The notes: generated by a model not told the origin, from the sequence alone. A DNA stretch of 64,000 bases from Streptomyces sp. RPA4-2 (GCF_012273515.2 NZ_CP050975.2:1302001-1366000); one strand, 5' to 3'; positions 36,768 to 45,608 are shown, numbered from the stretch's first letter. Translations and numbers: made by a program.

Positions 36768-37438
36768 ACGTACTGAACTTCATGCAGTCCTTCTTCACCG
36801 ACGGGTCCCACTGGCACGGCTACGACGGGATCCCGCAGCGCGTGTGGGAGCACGTCCAGTACACGGCCGGGGCGCTCGCCATCGCCGCGGCCATCGGTCT
36901 GCCGATCGGCCTGGCCACCGGTCACACCGGCCGGGGTGGCAACGCGCTCGCCTTCGTGTCGGCGGGCGCCCGCGCGCTGCCCACCTTCGGACTGCTGGTG
37001 CTGATGTTCGTCTGGCTGGGCCTCGGCATCGTGCCGGTGATGATCCCGCTCGTGGTGCTGGCGATCCCCCCGATCCTCATCACCACCTACGAGGCGATCC
37101 GCACCGTGGACCCGTCACCCGTCGACGCCGCCCGGGGCATGGGCATGGCGGAGCGGAAGATCCTGTTCCAGGTCGAGGTGCCCGCGGCGCTGCCACTGAT
37201 CCTCAGCGGCCTGCGTTCGGCCGCGATCCAGATCGTGTCGACGGCGACGATCGCGGCCTATGTGAGTCTGGGCGGGGTCGGCCGCTACATCCTGGACGGC
37301 CTGTACCAGCGCAACTACGAGAAGGTGGCGGGCGGTGCCGCGCTCACCGCGGTGCTGGCGCTGCTCGTGCTCGTCCTGTTCTGGGCCATCACCCGGGTGG
37401 CGGTGTCCCCCGGGGTGCGCAGGCGCCGAACGGCCTGA
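36764..37438 (+). CDS. Osmoprotectant-type ABC transporter permease (second)
   Basis: 224 residues from a GTG at 36764, with a GTGA overlap to the first permease. The EAA-type loop reads SPVDAARGMGMAERKILFQVEVPAALPLILSG, and helices carry motifs of the OpuCB/OpuCD family (ILITTYEAIRTVDP). A strong terminator follows 22 bases after the stop, so the transporter operon ends here. Confidence 0.9.
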   Translation: MNVLNFMQSFFTDGSHWHGYDGIPQRVWEHVQYTAGALAIAAAIGLPIGLATGHTGRGGNALAFVSAGARALPTFGLLVLMFVWLGLGIVPVMIPLVVLAIPPILITTYEAIRTVDPSPVDAARGMGMAERKILFQVEVPAALPLILSGLRSAAIQIVSTATIAAYVSLGGVGRYILDGLYQRNYEKVAGGAALTAVLALLVLVLFWAITRVAVSPGVRRRRTA

Positions 37439-37459
37439 CACGAAGCGGGAAGGACAGCG

Positions 37460-37492
37460 GGAAGGGGGACGGGCCGGGCCCGTCCCCCTTCC
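37460..37492 (+). terminator. Intrinsic terminator of the ABC transporter operon
   Basis: A perfect 15-bp stem (37460-37474 with 37478-37492, GGAAGGGGGACGGGC on the left arm) with a 3-base loop is followed by TTTCTTCC. It lies between convergent genes and could also serve cvnD on the other strand. Confidence 0.9.
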
Positions 37493-37522
37493 TTTCTTCC
37501 TCGTGCCGTCGGTCCCGGGCCG

Positions 37523-38134
37523 TCACTTCTCCGCGGTGGCCAGGGCGTGTTCGAGGACGACGAGGAGCGCGTCCCGCACCGATCCGCGCTCACGTGCGTC
37601 GAAGACGGTGAGCGGCACGTGCTCGCCGACGTCGAGCGCCCACCGTACGTCGTTCAGGTCGTGCTCGACCTTGCCGTCGAAGGCGTTGACCGCCACCGCG
37701 AAGGGGATCTCGCGGTGCTCGAAGTAGTCGACGGCCGCGTAGCAGTCGTCGAGCCGGCGGGTGTCGACGATGACGAGACCGCCGAGGGCACCCTCCACCA
37801 GGTCGTCCCACATGAACCCGAAGCGTTCCTGGCCGGGTGTGCCGAACAGGTAGAGCTTCAGGGTCGGGTCCAGCGTGACGCACCCGAAGTCCATGGCGAC
37901 GGTGGTCGTCATCTTCTCGGGGGTGTGGGAGAGGTCGTCGATGCCCGCGGCGACCGAGGTGATGGACGCCTCGGTGGTGAGCGGCTCTATTTCGGAGATG
38001 GCGCCCACCGTGGTGGTCTTGCCGACGCCGAAGCCGCCCGCGATGACCATCTTGACCGGCATCGGCGGCCGGGACGCCTCGTTGTCAGCGCTCACGGATC
38101 GCGCCCCGGGAGTCGGGGATAGCTCGGAGACCAT
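37523..38134 (-). CDS. cvnD: Conservon GTPase CvnD
   Basis: 203 residues from ATG 38134, with AAGGG six bases upstream, overlapping the end of cvnC by 50 bases; a GTG at 38095 is the alternative. It is a small MglA/Ras-like GTP-binding protein with P-loop GGFGVGKTT and the FGTPGQERFGFMWDD switch region, matching the actinobacterial conservon GTPases. In Streptomyces, CvnA-D form a membrane-associated complex resembling eukaryotic GPCR signalling; cvn9 (rar) influences aerial growth. It is the last gene of the conservon, and no P450 follows it as in cvn9. Confidence 0.9.
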   Translation of the reverse strand: MVSELSPTPGARSVSADNEASRPPMPVKMVIAGGFGVGKTTTVGAISEIEPLTTEASITSVAAGIDDLSHTPEKMTTTVAMDFGCVTLDPTLKLYLFGTPGQERFGFMWDDLVEGALGGLVIVDTRRLDDCYAAVDYFEHREIPFAVAVNAFDGKVEHDLNDVRWALDVGEHVPLTVFDARERGSVRDALLVVLEHALATAEK

Positions 38135-38516
38135 CGATAACCCTTCGCAATACGGTGGCGTCGCGGGCGGATTCGGCCTGCGGTGCGTACAAGGCCAGTT
38201 GACCGTCGGCGCGCAGATCGTCGGCGAGCACCCTGATCACATTCAAATGCATCCGCAGCTTCGCCGCGATCTCCGCCAGTGACTGAGGCTGGCGGCAGAT
38301 CGTGATGATGTCGCGGTGCTGGTCGAAGACGAAGGCCTCCAGCGTGGCCAGACCGAGTTCGGTCGCGACGACCTGCGTCTCGATCGGGATCGGCGGCACC
38401 AGGCTGTCACCTCCGGCGATCCGTCCCGCGGTCAGCAGGAATGGCCGGACGACCGACGCGGGGGGTTCCACACCCCACGCGCCGTCGTCGGCGGCTGATG
38501 GCTCGCCGGCCGTCAT
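38085..38516 (-). CDS. cvnC: Conservon protein CvnC (DUF742)
   Basis: 143 residues from ATG 38516, with a GTG directly before it and GGTGAGG upstream. The DUF742 features are SVVRPFLLTAGRIAGG and a helix-turn-helix-like stretch (SLAEIAAKLRMHLNVIRVLADDLRADGQLAL). CvnC proteins link the roadblock protein and GTPase to the sensor. The final 50 bases overlap cvnD in another frame, implying coupled translation. Confidence 0.9.
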   Translation of the reverse strand: MTAGEPSAADDGAWGVEPPASVVRPFLLTAGRIAGGDSLVPPIPIETQVVATELGLATLEAFVFDQHRDIITICRQPQSLAEIAAKLRMHLNVIRVLADDLRADGQLALYAPQAESARDATVLRRVIDGLRAIPDSRGAIRER

Positions 38517-38575
38517 CACGTCCTCACCCTTCACCTCGTGGGTCGTCGCGGCCTTCGCGACGCCCCCGCCGACCG

Positions 38576-39055
38576 TCAACGGGTCGGCGCGATCCCCACG
38601 GTGTTCTTGAGCTCCATGACCAGCTGCGGACTCAGGGCGGCGCCGGCGCGGTTGGCGAAGAGGGTCATCTCGTACGCGATGTTCCCGAGCTTCGCCTCCT
38701 TCGAGGCGACCACGCCGAGCACCGCGCCCGCGCCCAGTGCGGACACCAGGACGTGGCCTTCCTCCAGGTCGATGATGACCTTGTTGAGGCCGCCGAGACC
38801 GTAGTTGCCCGACGCGCCCATGGCGAGGCTGGTGATCCCCGAGACGATGGCCGCGAGCCGCTCCGAGTCCGCTTTGCCGCGCAGTTGGGACACCGCGATC
38901 AGCAGACCGTCGGAGGACACGCCGATCACGTCGACGACGCCGGCCGTCTCGGTGGCGAAACGATTGAGCAGCCAATTGAAGTCGGCAGCGGCGGTCTTGA
39001 CGTCCGTCGCCGGTTCCACGGCCGCGGACTCGGGTCCACCTGTCCACATGGTCAC
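38576..39055 (-). CDS. cvnB: Conservon roadblock/LC7 protein CvnB
   Basis: 159 residues from a GTG at 39055; an ATG at 39049 is nearly as good. The roadblock fold is clear: FNWLLNRFATETAGVVDVIGVSSDGLLIAVS, then SGITSLAMGASGNYGLGGLNKVIIDLEEGHVLVS and GAVLGVVASKEAKLGNIAYEM. Proteins of this type act as regulators of the CvnD GTPase. The gene lies 59 bases upstream of cvnC and 66 bases downstream of cvnA. Confidence 0.9.
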   Translation of the reverse strand: MTMWTGGPESAAVEPATDVKTAAADFNWLLNRFATETAGVVDVIGVSSDGLLIAVSQLRGKADSERLAAIVSGITSLAMGASGNYGLGGLNKVIIDLEEGHVLVSALGAGAVLGVVASKEAKLGNIAYEMTLFANRAGAALSPQLVMELKNTVGIAPTR

Positions 39056-39121
39056 TTGCTCATGCCTTCCGGGAATGAGGATCTGTTGTTCTCTGTGCTG
39101 TGTTCGGTCGAGGTGCCGGGC

Positions 39122-41866
39122 TTACCCCCCTGAACGAGCCGGCCCGCCGCCGCTCCCCCGGTACCCGGCAGCGCTCTCACGCTCGGCCCGCAGGACGGCT
39201 TCCTCGAACTCGTCGATCTCGGAGCGCGCCGCTTCCGCGTCGGCGGTCTGCCAAGCGGGGGGACGCGGGTTGGGGTTGGTGACGGCTTCCCTGGGCAGCC
39301 GGGTCGAGGCGGTGGTGGCCTGCAGGGTCGCGCCGCGAACGCGGCGTCGCAGCGGACTGGCACCGCCCTCGGCCGGTCGCGCCGGGCCACTGTCGGACGC
39401 CGCCGGGACCGGGCCCGAGCCGCGTCCCGGACTCCCGCCACGGGGTGGCTGTCCGAGGCCGTCCTGCGTGGCGCGGGGCGCCTGCCCGAGGCCGCCGCCC
39501 GCGCTACGGGGTGGCAGTCCGAGCCCGCCGACGGCGCCGGTGCCGCGCTGCCGTACCGGACCGGCGGCACCGCTCCCCGGTGCGCCGTGTCCCGCTGCCT
39601 CGCGGACTCCGGGTCCCGGGCGGGCCGGCGCTTCGGCTGCCGTGGCGCGGCCCGGCCTGGGCCGCGCCGCGCCGGGACCGCCGTAGCCCACGCCGCCCTC
39701 GGAGGCCGGTTCCTGACGGCCCGCGTGGCCCGGGGACTCCGTGCCACCGCCGCGGGCGGGAATCCTGCGGGGCAGGGCCGACGGCCCCGGCTCCGGGTCG
39801 ACGGCGGCGGGGCGCGGTTCGGCGAGGCCCGAACGACGGGGCGGAGGCAGGATGTGCGGCGCCCTGGCCGCGGCTCCGGTGGGGTCGGCGAGCAGCAGGT
39901 GGGCCCCGGGAACAGCGACCGTGGCCGTGACACCGCCGCCCGGGGTGCGGGTCAGGACGACCTCGATGCCCCAGCGCCGGGAGAGACCACCGACCACGAA
40001 CAGGCCGAGGACCTCGGTCGGGGCCAGGTCCAGCCGTTCACGGCGGATCAGGCGGGCGTTCTCCTCCTCCAGCCGCTCGGCGCTCATCCCCAGCCCGTGG
40101 TCGATGATCTCGATCAGGGCGCCGCCGCCGGCGCCGTGCCGGGGTCTCAGGACCACCTCGACGCTGCTGGACGCCGGGGAGAACGTCACGGCGTTCTCCA
40201 GGAGTTCGGCGAGCATCAGCGTCAGGTCGCCGACGATGTCGGGGGCGATGGTGACATCGCCCTCGGCGTGCGGCGTGACACGCTGATAGCCCTCGATCTG
40301 GCCGAGCGCGGCGCGGACGATGTTACTGAGCCGCATGGGACCGGAGTTGAGGCCCGTCTCACGGATGCCGGCGAGCAGCATCAGGCTGTCGGCGTTGCGC
40401 TGGAGACGTACGGCGATGTGGTCGATGCGGTAGAGCCGGTCCAGTACCTCGGGGTCGGTCTCACCGCGTTCCACGGAGTCGATCAGCGCGAGTTGCCGTG
40501 CGGTCAGGTTGCTGACGCGGTGGCCGACGTTGCCGAACATCTCGGCGATGTTGCGGCGGCTGACGACCTGGCGCTCCAGCAGGGCACTCGCGGTGACCTG
40601 CACCTGATTGAAGGCTTCGGCGAGTTCGCCGATCTCGTCGCGGACCGGCACGGGAACGGCTTCGAGCCGCGGCGGGCCCGTGTCCTCGGCGTCGTCGTCC
40701 GCGACCCTGGCTAGTTCCGTCTCTGCGGCGGCCGCCACGTGCTGGGCCGCCTGGGTGAGACTGCGCACGGTCCGCACCACGGAGCGGCGCACCAGCACCG
40801 AGAACAGGATCCACGCCGCGAAGGCGGCGAGGTTCGCGGCCACCAGCCAGAGCACCTGCCACCAGGCGTCGTCGGACGCCGACTGGGTGTCGGCGGCGAT
40901 CTCGTTGATGAGCGACTCGGTGATCTTCAGCCGGTTCTGGGCCTGGCGCTCGTACGTCGGGTCGGCGGTCAGCGCGCCCTGGAGCGCGGTGCGCAACTGC
41001 GCCGGGCTCTCGGCGACCAGACCGCCGGGGTCGACCTGGAGCGCCGCGTAGTGCTGGGCGATGACGCTCTGGTAGGCGCTGTGCTCGATCGAGGCGAGTG
41101 CGGAGCCCTGCTCCTGGCTCGCCAACCGGGTGAAGCGATCGGCCTGGTAGGTGTACTGCTCGTAGTCGCCGACGGCTCCGGTGTACTCGATGAGCGCGTT
41201 GGCGTCGCGGGTGCGGGCCGCGAAGACGCTGGTCTCGAAGGACGCGTGGGCGGTGTCGGCACGCAACAGCGCGTCGAGCAGATTGCCCGCGGACTCCGAG
41301 GACTCACCGCCCGACTGGCCCAGTCCGAGGCCGTTGATGAGGCCTTCGATCACTGATCCGTACGCCGGGTCGATGTTGTCGGCGGGGATGGGGCCCTGCT
41401 CGATGGTCTTCCGGAGGCTGTCGAGGCCCTCCAGCTCCTTGAGCGCCTGGGCCTCGGCCTCGGGCAGCCGGTCGCCGTAGGTGGCCCGCACGGCCTCCGC
41501 CTGGGCGGTGACCTTCTGCTGCGCCTGGAGGAACGCGGAGGTGTCGGACGCCTTGTCACCGGGGCGGGCGGCCTCGTGGCGCAGGGAGACCAGGAGCGCC
41601 TGCCGGTGCTCGGTCTGCACTCCGTCGATGAGTTGGGTGACCTGCGCGCTGTCCCGTACGAGACGGGCGGTCGCGGCCGCGGAACGGGCCGAGTCCATCT
41701 CGGAGTAGACGATGTACGCGATCATCGCGGAAACGACGGCCAACGGAACAATGACCAGGACGTTGAGTTTCCGTCGGAAAGGCCAACGGTCGAGGAGGGA
41801 AGGCGTCCGGCTTATTCGGGGAGCCGTGGTCTGCGGCCCCCGGGCGGCTTTCCTGTGCGCGGGCAC
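39122..41866 (-). CDS. cvnA: Conservon sensor histidine kinase-like protein CvnA
   Basis: 914 residues from the GTG at 41866, four bases after AAGGAGG; the TTG at 41869 is too close to that site. Two transmembrane helices (about 34-54 and 343-363) flank a long extracytoplasmic nitrate/sensor-type helical domain. A HAMP-like linker and a GHKL ATPase follow: N-box MLAELLENAVTFSP, G1 IIDHGLGMS, and GLFVVGGLSRRWGIEV. A catalytic phospho-acceptor His is not evident (FGNVGHRVSNL is the nearest), as is usual in this group. The last 230 residues are disordered Pro/Gly/Arg-rich sequence. Confidence 0.9.
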   Translation of the reverse strand: MPAHRKAARGPQTTAPRISRTPSLLDRWPFRRKLNVLVIVPLAVVSAMIAYIVYSEMDSARSAAATARLVRDSAQVTQLIDGVQTEHRQALLVSLRHEAARPGDKASDTSAFLQAQQKVTAQAEAVRATYGDRLPEAEAQALKELEGLDSLRKTIEQGPIPADNIDPAYGSVIEGLINGLGLGQSGGESSESAGNLLDALLRADTAHASFETSVFAARTRDANALIEYTGAVGDYEQYTYQADRFTRLASQEQGSALASIEHSAYQSVIAQHYAALQVDPGGLVAESPAQLRTALQGALTADPTYERQAQNRLKITESLINEIAADTQSASDDAWWQVLWLVAANLAAFAAWILFSVLVRRSVVRTVRSLTQAAQHVAAAAETELARVADDDAEDTGPPRLEAVPVPVRDEIGELAEAFNQVQVTASALLERQVVSRRNIAEMFGNVGHRVSNLTARQLALIDSVERGETDPEVLDRLYRIDHIAVRLQRNADSLMLLAGIRETGLNSGPMRLSNIVRAALGQIEGYQRVTPHAEGDVTIAPDIVGDLTLMLAELLENAVTFSPASSSVEVVLRPRHGAGGGALIEIIDHGLGMSAERLEEENARLIRRERLDLAPTEVLGLFVVGGLSRRWGIEVVLTRTPGGGVTATVAVPGAHLLLADPTGAAARAPHILPPPRRSGLAEPRPAAVDPEPGPSALPRRIPARGGGTESPGHAGRQEPASEGGVGYGGPGAARPRPGRATAAEAPARPGPGVREAAGHGAPGSGAAGPVRQRGTGAVGGLGLPPRSAGGGLGQAPRATQDGLGQPPRGGSPGRGSGPVPAASDSGPARPAEGGASPLRRRVRGATLQATTASTRLPREAVTNPNPRPPAWQTADAEAARSEIDEFEEAVLRAERESAAGYRGSGGGPARSGG

Positions 41867-42195
41867 CAAACCTCCTTGACTTCATTCCCAATTGGAAGCC
41901 CGCGGCCCGGGCTGCGTGAACGGGTCGTGTCAGCACGCTCGGGCCGAGCAAGTGGAACCATGTCCCCCGACTCGGCCAACATTAGCGGTTGCCGCAAGAG
42001 TACGGCCATGATCAACCAAAAAGTGACACGGCGAAACGTCTGTTTCGCCGCCCTTTCGATCGAGTTGCGCACACGCGGTGAAGCCGCCTGGTCTCCATCG
42101 GTGATCTATTCGTGTCTTGACGGTGCGTTACTGCGCTCGATTGGATCGACTACACGCCACGCCTACCGACCGTCGACCCCCATGCACAAGTCTGG
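41867..42195. other. Divergent intergenic region between cvnA and the receptor lipoprotein gene
   Basis: 329 bases, relatively AT-rich, expected to hold promoters in both directions. A TTGACG at 42117-42122 could be a -35 element for the lipoprotein gene but no convincing -10 follows at the right distance. I see no coding potential. Confidence 0.45.
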
Positions 42196-43158
42196 ATGAC
42201 CAACGTGACCCACGCCAGAAGCCCCCGAACGACCGCAACGTATGCTGTGTCCCTGCTGGTTGTGGCCGCGGCCGCCCTCACGGGCTGCGGTTCCTCCGAC
42301 AACAACTCCGACGGCAAGGACCCGCTGAAGGGTGACACCGCCAAGGGCGGCACGGTCGTGGTCGGTTCCAACAACTTCCCCGAGAGCATCCTGATCGCCG
42401 ACATCTACGGCGAAGCCCTGAAGGCCAAGGGCATCAAGGTCAGTTACAAGCTCAACATCGGAAGCCGTGAGACGACCTATGGTCTGATCAAGAACGGCAC
42501 GATCACCGTTCTGCCCGAGTACAACGGCGCTCTGCTGGCCTATCTGGACGCCAAGGCGGCCCCGACGACGGTCGAGGACACCTCCAAGGCCATCACCGCC
42601 GGTCTCGACGCGAAGCTGACCCTGCTGGAGCCCTCCGAGGCCCAGGACAAGGACGCGGTCGCGGTGAACGAGGCCACCGCCAAGAAGTACAGTCTCACCG
42701 AGAAGTCGACCATCGCCGACCTCGCCGACGCGGCGAAGGACATGGTCATCGGCGGTTCCCCGGAGTTCCAGACCCGCAAGCAGGGACTGGTCGGCCTGAA
42801 GTCCGAATACGGCCTGAATTTCAAGTCGTTCAAGGCCCTGGACGCGGGTGGCCCGCTGACCGTCGCGGCTCTGAAGGGCAACAACATCCAGGCCGCGGAT
42901 ATCTTCTCGACCGACCCCGGAATCACCAAGAACAAGTTCGTCGTTCTCCAGGACTCGAAGAATCTCTTCGGTTTCGAGAACGTCACTCCGCTCGCCTACA
43001 AGAGCGGTCTCACCTCCGAGGGGGTCTCCGCCCTCAACGCCGTGTCGGCGAAGCTCGACACGGACGCCCTGGTGGACCTCAACGCCCAGGTGCAGAACGA
43101 CAACAAGGACCCGCTGGACGTGGCCAAGAAGTGGCTGTCGTCCGCCGGACTGTCCTGA
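42196..43158 (+). CDS. Osmoprotectant-type ABC transporter substrate-binding lipoprotein
   Basis: 320 residues from ATG 42196. A lipoprotein signal ends in LTGCG (Cys31), followed by a short Ser/Asp/Asn linker. The OpuAC-type domain begins GTVVVGSNNFPESILIADIYGEAL and contains NIGSRETTYGLIKNGTITVLPEYNGALLAYL. Receptors of this set bind glycine betaine, carnitine, choline or proline betaine outside the membrane. It most likely serves the transporter encoded at 34924-37438, from which the conservon separates it. A terminator follows immediately. Confidence 0.9.
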   Translation: MTNVTHARSPRTTATYAVSLLVVAAAALTGCGSSDNNSDGKDPLKGDTAKGGTVVVGSNNFPESILIADIYGEALKAKGIKVSYKLNIGSRETTYGLIKNGTITVLPEYNGALLAYLDAKAAPTTVEDTSKAITAGLDAKLTLLEPSEAQDKDAVAVNEATAKKYSLTEKSTIADLADAAKDMVIGGSPEFQTRKQGLVGLKSEYGLNFKSFKALDAGGPLTVAALKGNNIQAADIFSTDPGITKNKFVVLQDSKNLFGFENVTPLAYKSGLTSEGVSALNAVSAKLDTDALVDLNAQVQNDNKDPLDVAKKWLSSAGLS

Positions 43159-43170
43159 CGGACGCGCGCC

Positions 43171-43196
43171 GGCCGGAGCGGGGATCCGCTCCGGCC
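43171..43196 (+). terminator. Hairpin after the receptor lipoprotein gene
   Basis: A perfect 11-bp stem, GGCCGGAGCGG (43171-43181) with CCGCTCCGGCC (43186-43196), and a 4-base loop lie 12 bases past the stop. There is no T tract, as is common in this genus. Confidence 0.8.
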
Positions 43197-43258
43197 CGCT
43201 GTCCGGCACCTCGGGGGTGGGGACGCCCGGGGCCGTGTGGGTGAGGAGACCGTCCGTC

Positions 43259-44878
43259 ATGCTCGAGCGCACCGCCGAAACGCCCCCTGACGATCCGCGC
43301 ACCGCTGGTGCGCGCGTGGCCGCCGTGCCCGCCGGGGTGGCGCTGACGGGCCACGGTCTGGACGCGCGCGCGGTCGCCCGGATCGCCGGCGGAGCCCCGC
43401 TCGCCACCGTGCGTCCGGCGGCACTGGAGGGGATGGAGCGTTCGCACCGGGCCGCCCAGGCGCTGGCGGCGGAGGGCACCCGGGCCTACGGGCGCACCAC
43501 CGGTGTCGGAGCCCACCGCGGCGTCGCCGTCGAGGAACGCGACAGTGACGGCCATGACCTGCGCCTGCTGCTCAGCCACGCGGGCGGCATCGGGGAGCGG
43601 CTGCCGGTGCGCCAGGTCCGCGCGATGATGGCGGTCCGGGCCAACCAACTGCTCGCCGGAGGCTCGGGGTTGCGCCCCGCGATCGCCACGGCCGTGCTGG
43701 ACGCCCTGCGGGCGGGTGTGCATCCACCGGTCAGCGAGTACGGGTCGGTGGGCACGGGGGATCTGACGGCGCTGGCCGAACTCGGACTCGCGTTGTTCGG
43801 ACACGGGCCTTGGGAGCACGACCGGGCGGACGACGGTGAGCCGCTCCCCGAGCCGCTACGGATCGAACGCGGCGACGCCCTCTCCCTGTTGAGCAGCAAC
43901 GCCCTCACCCTGGGGCAGTCCGCGCTCGCCTGTCACGACCTCGGCGCGTTGCTGCGCGCCGCGCACGTGGTGGCGGCCCTGTCCCTGTGCGCGATCGACG
44001 CGTCCCTGGAGGCGTACGCGCCCGAGGTCCACCACGCGCACCCGCATCCGCCCACACAGCGCGCCGCCGCGCGCGTACGACGGCTGCTCGGTGCGTCGCG
44101 GACGCCGTGGCCGCCGTCCCCGCGCGTCCAGGATCCCTTCGGCTTCCGCTGCTTCCCGCAGGCACACGGCCCGGCGACGGAGGCGTGGAGCACCCTGGAC
44201 GCGGTGCTCGCCATCGACCTCAACTCCGCGGTGGAGAACCCCCTGATCGGCTGGGACGGGGCCGGTGGCGCCCCGAGCGCCCATCATCACGGCGGCTTCT
44301 TCGCCGCCCCGCTCACGCTGGCGCTCGACGGGGTGTGCCTCGCCGTCCTGGGCACGGCCAGGCTCTCCGCCGCCCGGCTCTCCGGACTCGGCCGCTCCGA
44401 ACTGACCGGACTGCGTTCCTACTTGGCCGACGAGGCGTCCGCGGGGTCGGGGATGATGATCCTCGAGTACAGCGCGGCGGCCGCGGTCGCCGAGGTCCAG
44501 ACGTGTGCCGCGCCGGCCGCTCTCGGGCACGTGGTGCTGTCGCAGGGGACGGAGGAGGCGGCGAGCTTCGCCACCCAGGCGGCCCGCAAGACGCTCCGGC
44601 TCGCAGACGCGTACCGGCTGGTCCTGGGCTGTGAACTGGTGGCCGCCGTACGGGCCTTGCGGCAACGCGGTACGGTTCCCGACCCGCTGACCGCCGCGGG
44701 GCGGGCCTACGCGCGGGCCGCGGCGGTGCTGAATCCGGCGATGGAGGACCGCTCCCTGACCAGCGACGTGGCGAGGGCCGCGGCGCTGCTTGCGGAGTTC
44801 GCGGAGTTCGCGGAGTTCGCGGAGTTCGCGGCGGCGGAGGGACACACCGCCGACACGCCGACCTCCGCATCGCTGTAG
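43259..44878 (+). CDS. Histidine/aromatic ammonia-lyase-like protein with altered MIO triad
   Basis: 539 residues from ATG 43259; an ATG at 43217 is possible. The overall pattern is HAL/PAL: YGRTTGVG with Tyr77, GSVGTGDLTALAELG, SSNALTLGQSAL, QDPFGFRCFPQAHG, and an AVENPLI turn. However, the Ala-Ser-Gly that cyclises to the MIO electrophile is Gly165-Thr166-Gly167, and the Tyr of QDPYS is Phe294. The usual SENKALAHP-like stretch is also replaced. It may be an inactive or repurposed paralogue. The C-terminus has a Glu-Phe-Ala repeat encoded by a 9-bp tandem repeat. It does not clearly belong to a pathway here. Confidence 0.8.
   Translation: MLERTAETPPDDPRTAGARVAAVPAGVALTGHGLDARAVARIAGGAPLATVRPAALEGMERSHRAAQALAAEGTRAYGRTTGVGAHRGVAVEERDSDGHDLRLLLSHAGGIGERLPVRQVRAMMAVRANQLLAGGSGLRPAIATAVLDALRAGVHPPVSEYGSVGTGDLTALAELGLALFGHGPWEHDRADDGEPLPEPLRIERGDALSLLSSNALTLGQSALACHDLGALLRAAHVVAALSLCAIDASLEAYAPEVHHAHPHPPTQRAAARVRRLLGASRTPWPPSPRVQDPFGFRCFPQAHGPATEAWSTLDAVLAIDLNSAVENPLIGWDGAGGAPSAHHHGGFFAAPLTLALDGVCLAVLGTARLSAARLSGLGRSELTGLRSYLADEASAGSGMMILEYSAAAAVAEVQTCAAPAALGHVVLSQGTEEAASFATQAARKTLRLADAYRLVLGCELVAAVRALRQRGTVPDPLTAAGRAYARAAAVLNPAMEDRSLTSDVARAAALLAEFAEFAEFAEFAAAEGHTADTPTSASL
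44792..44827 (+). repeat. Tandem 9-bp repeat in coding sequence, four units
   Basis: GCGGAGTTC is repeated four times exactly and encodes Ala-Glu-Phe repeats near the C-terminus of the ammonia-lyase-like protein. The unit length keeps the frame. Confidence 0.95.
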
Positions 44879-45060
44879 CGGTTTCCGGAGTGTGATCGCC
44901 CGACCTGCCCGGCGCCCCCCGGCGGCCGGGAGACGCTCGGCGCCCCGGGCCCGTTCGCTGCCTGCCGATACCGACCGGTACTGAAGCTCGCGCGGCGGCG
45001 ACGGCCCCGACTGCCCATCCGGACGGCGTGGACGTCGTACCGTCGACCGGTCGCCCCACC

Positions 45061-45105
45061 GCAGTCACCGCAGTCACCGCAGTCACCGCAGTCACCGCAG
45101 TCACC
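45061..45105 (+). repeat. Tandem 9-bp repeat, five units, next to a ribosome-binding site
   Basis: GCAGTCACC is repeated five times without change. The last unit abuts the GAGGAG ribosome-binding site of the gene at 45120, so the array lies in that gene's 5' leader or promoter. Confidence 0.95.
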
Positions 45106-45119
45106 GAGGAGAACGTTCC

Positions 45120-45608
45120 ATGAACGTGTTGCCCGCCGTCGTCGGCCGGGACGAATTCGATGCGCTGGTCGTCAGGACGGACTATCACGACGACGTGTCC
45201 TGGCGGGCCGTGACGGCTGCCCTCGCGGAGCCCGGGGGCGACGACGGGGGCGACGGGCAGTACGCGGCGGGCCTCCATGTCGTGGACGACCCGGCCTGGG
45301 CGGAGGCCGGTGCCGACGACGTGGTCGCCGCGGTCCGCGCCGACGAGAACCTGTCGGTCGTCTTCCTGGCCGACGGGACCACCATGCGGGCCGCGCACCA
45401 CGCGCTGCTGGCGGTCACCACGCTGAGGCGGGAGGAGTACGAGGACGACGAGGACCACCGGCGGCTCACCGAGTTCGGGCACTCCTTCCGCACCGTCCCC
45501 GCGGGGATCCGCGACATCCACGCGAACCTGAGCATCGGCAACCTCGGGTTCGAGGAGTACGCCGCCATGGCGCACGACGGACCCGAGGGGATCTACCGGA
45601 TCTCCTGA
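45120..45608 (+). CDS. Small acidic protein (DUF6924-like)
   Basis: 162 residues from ATG 45120 with GAGGAG eight to nine bases upstream. The protein is acidic, with DALVVRTDYHDDVSWRAVTAAL, FLADGTTMRAAHHALLAVTT and a DIHANLSIGNLGFEEYA ending, the pattern I associate with DUF6924. No catalytic motif, signal peptide or membrane segment is visible. The function is unknown. Confidence 0.7.
   Translation: MNVLPAVVGRDEFDALVVRTDYHDDVSWRAVTAALAEPGGDDGGDGQYAAGLHVVDDPAWAEAGADDVVAAVRADENLSVVFLADGTTMRAAHHALLAVTTLRREEYEDDEDHRRLTEFGHSFRTVPAGIRDIHANLSIGNLGFEEYAAMAHDGPEGIYRIS

Noticed and set aside
37523..39055. cvn9 (rar) identity of the conservon
   Set aside because: The transporter neighbourhood is suggestive from memory, but no cytochrome P450 follows cvnD, so I did not assign a number.
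41870..42195. Small genes in the cvnA/receptor intergenic region
   Set aside because: Short frames there have no ribosome-binding site and no coding-like composition.
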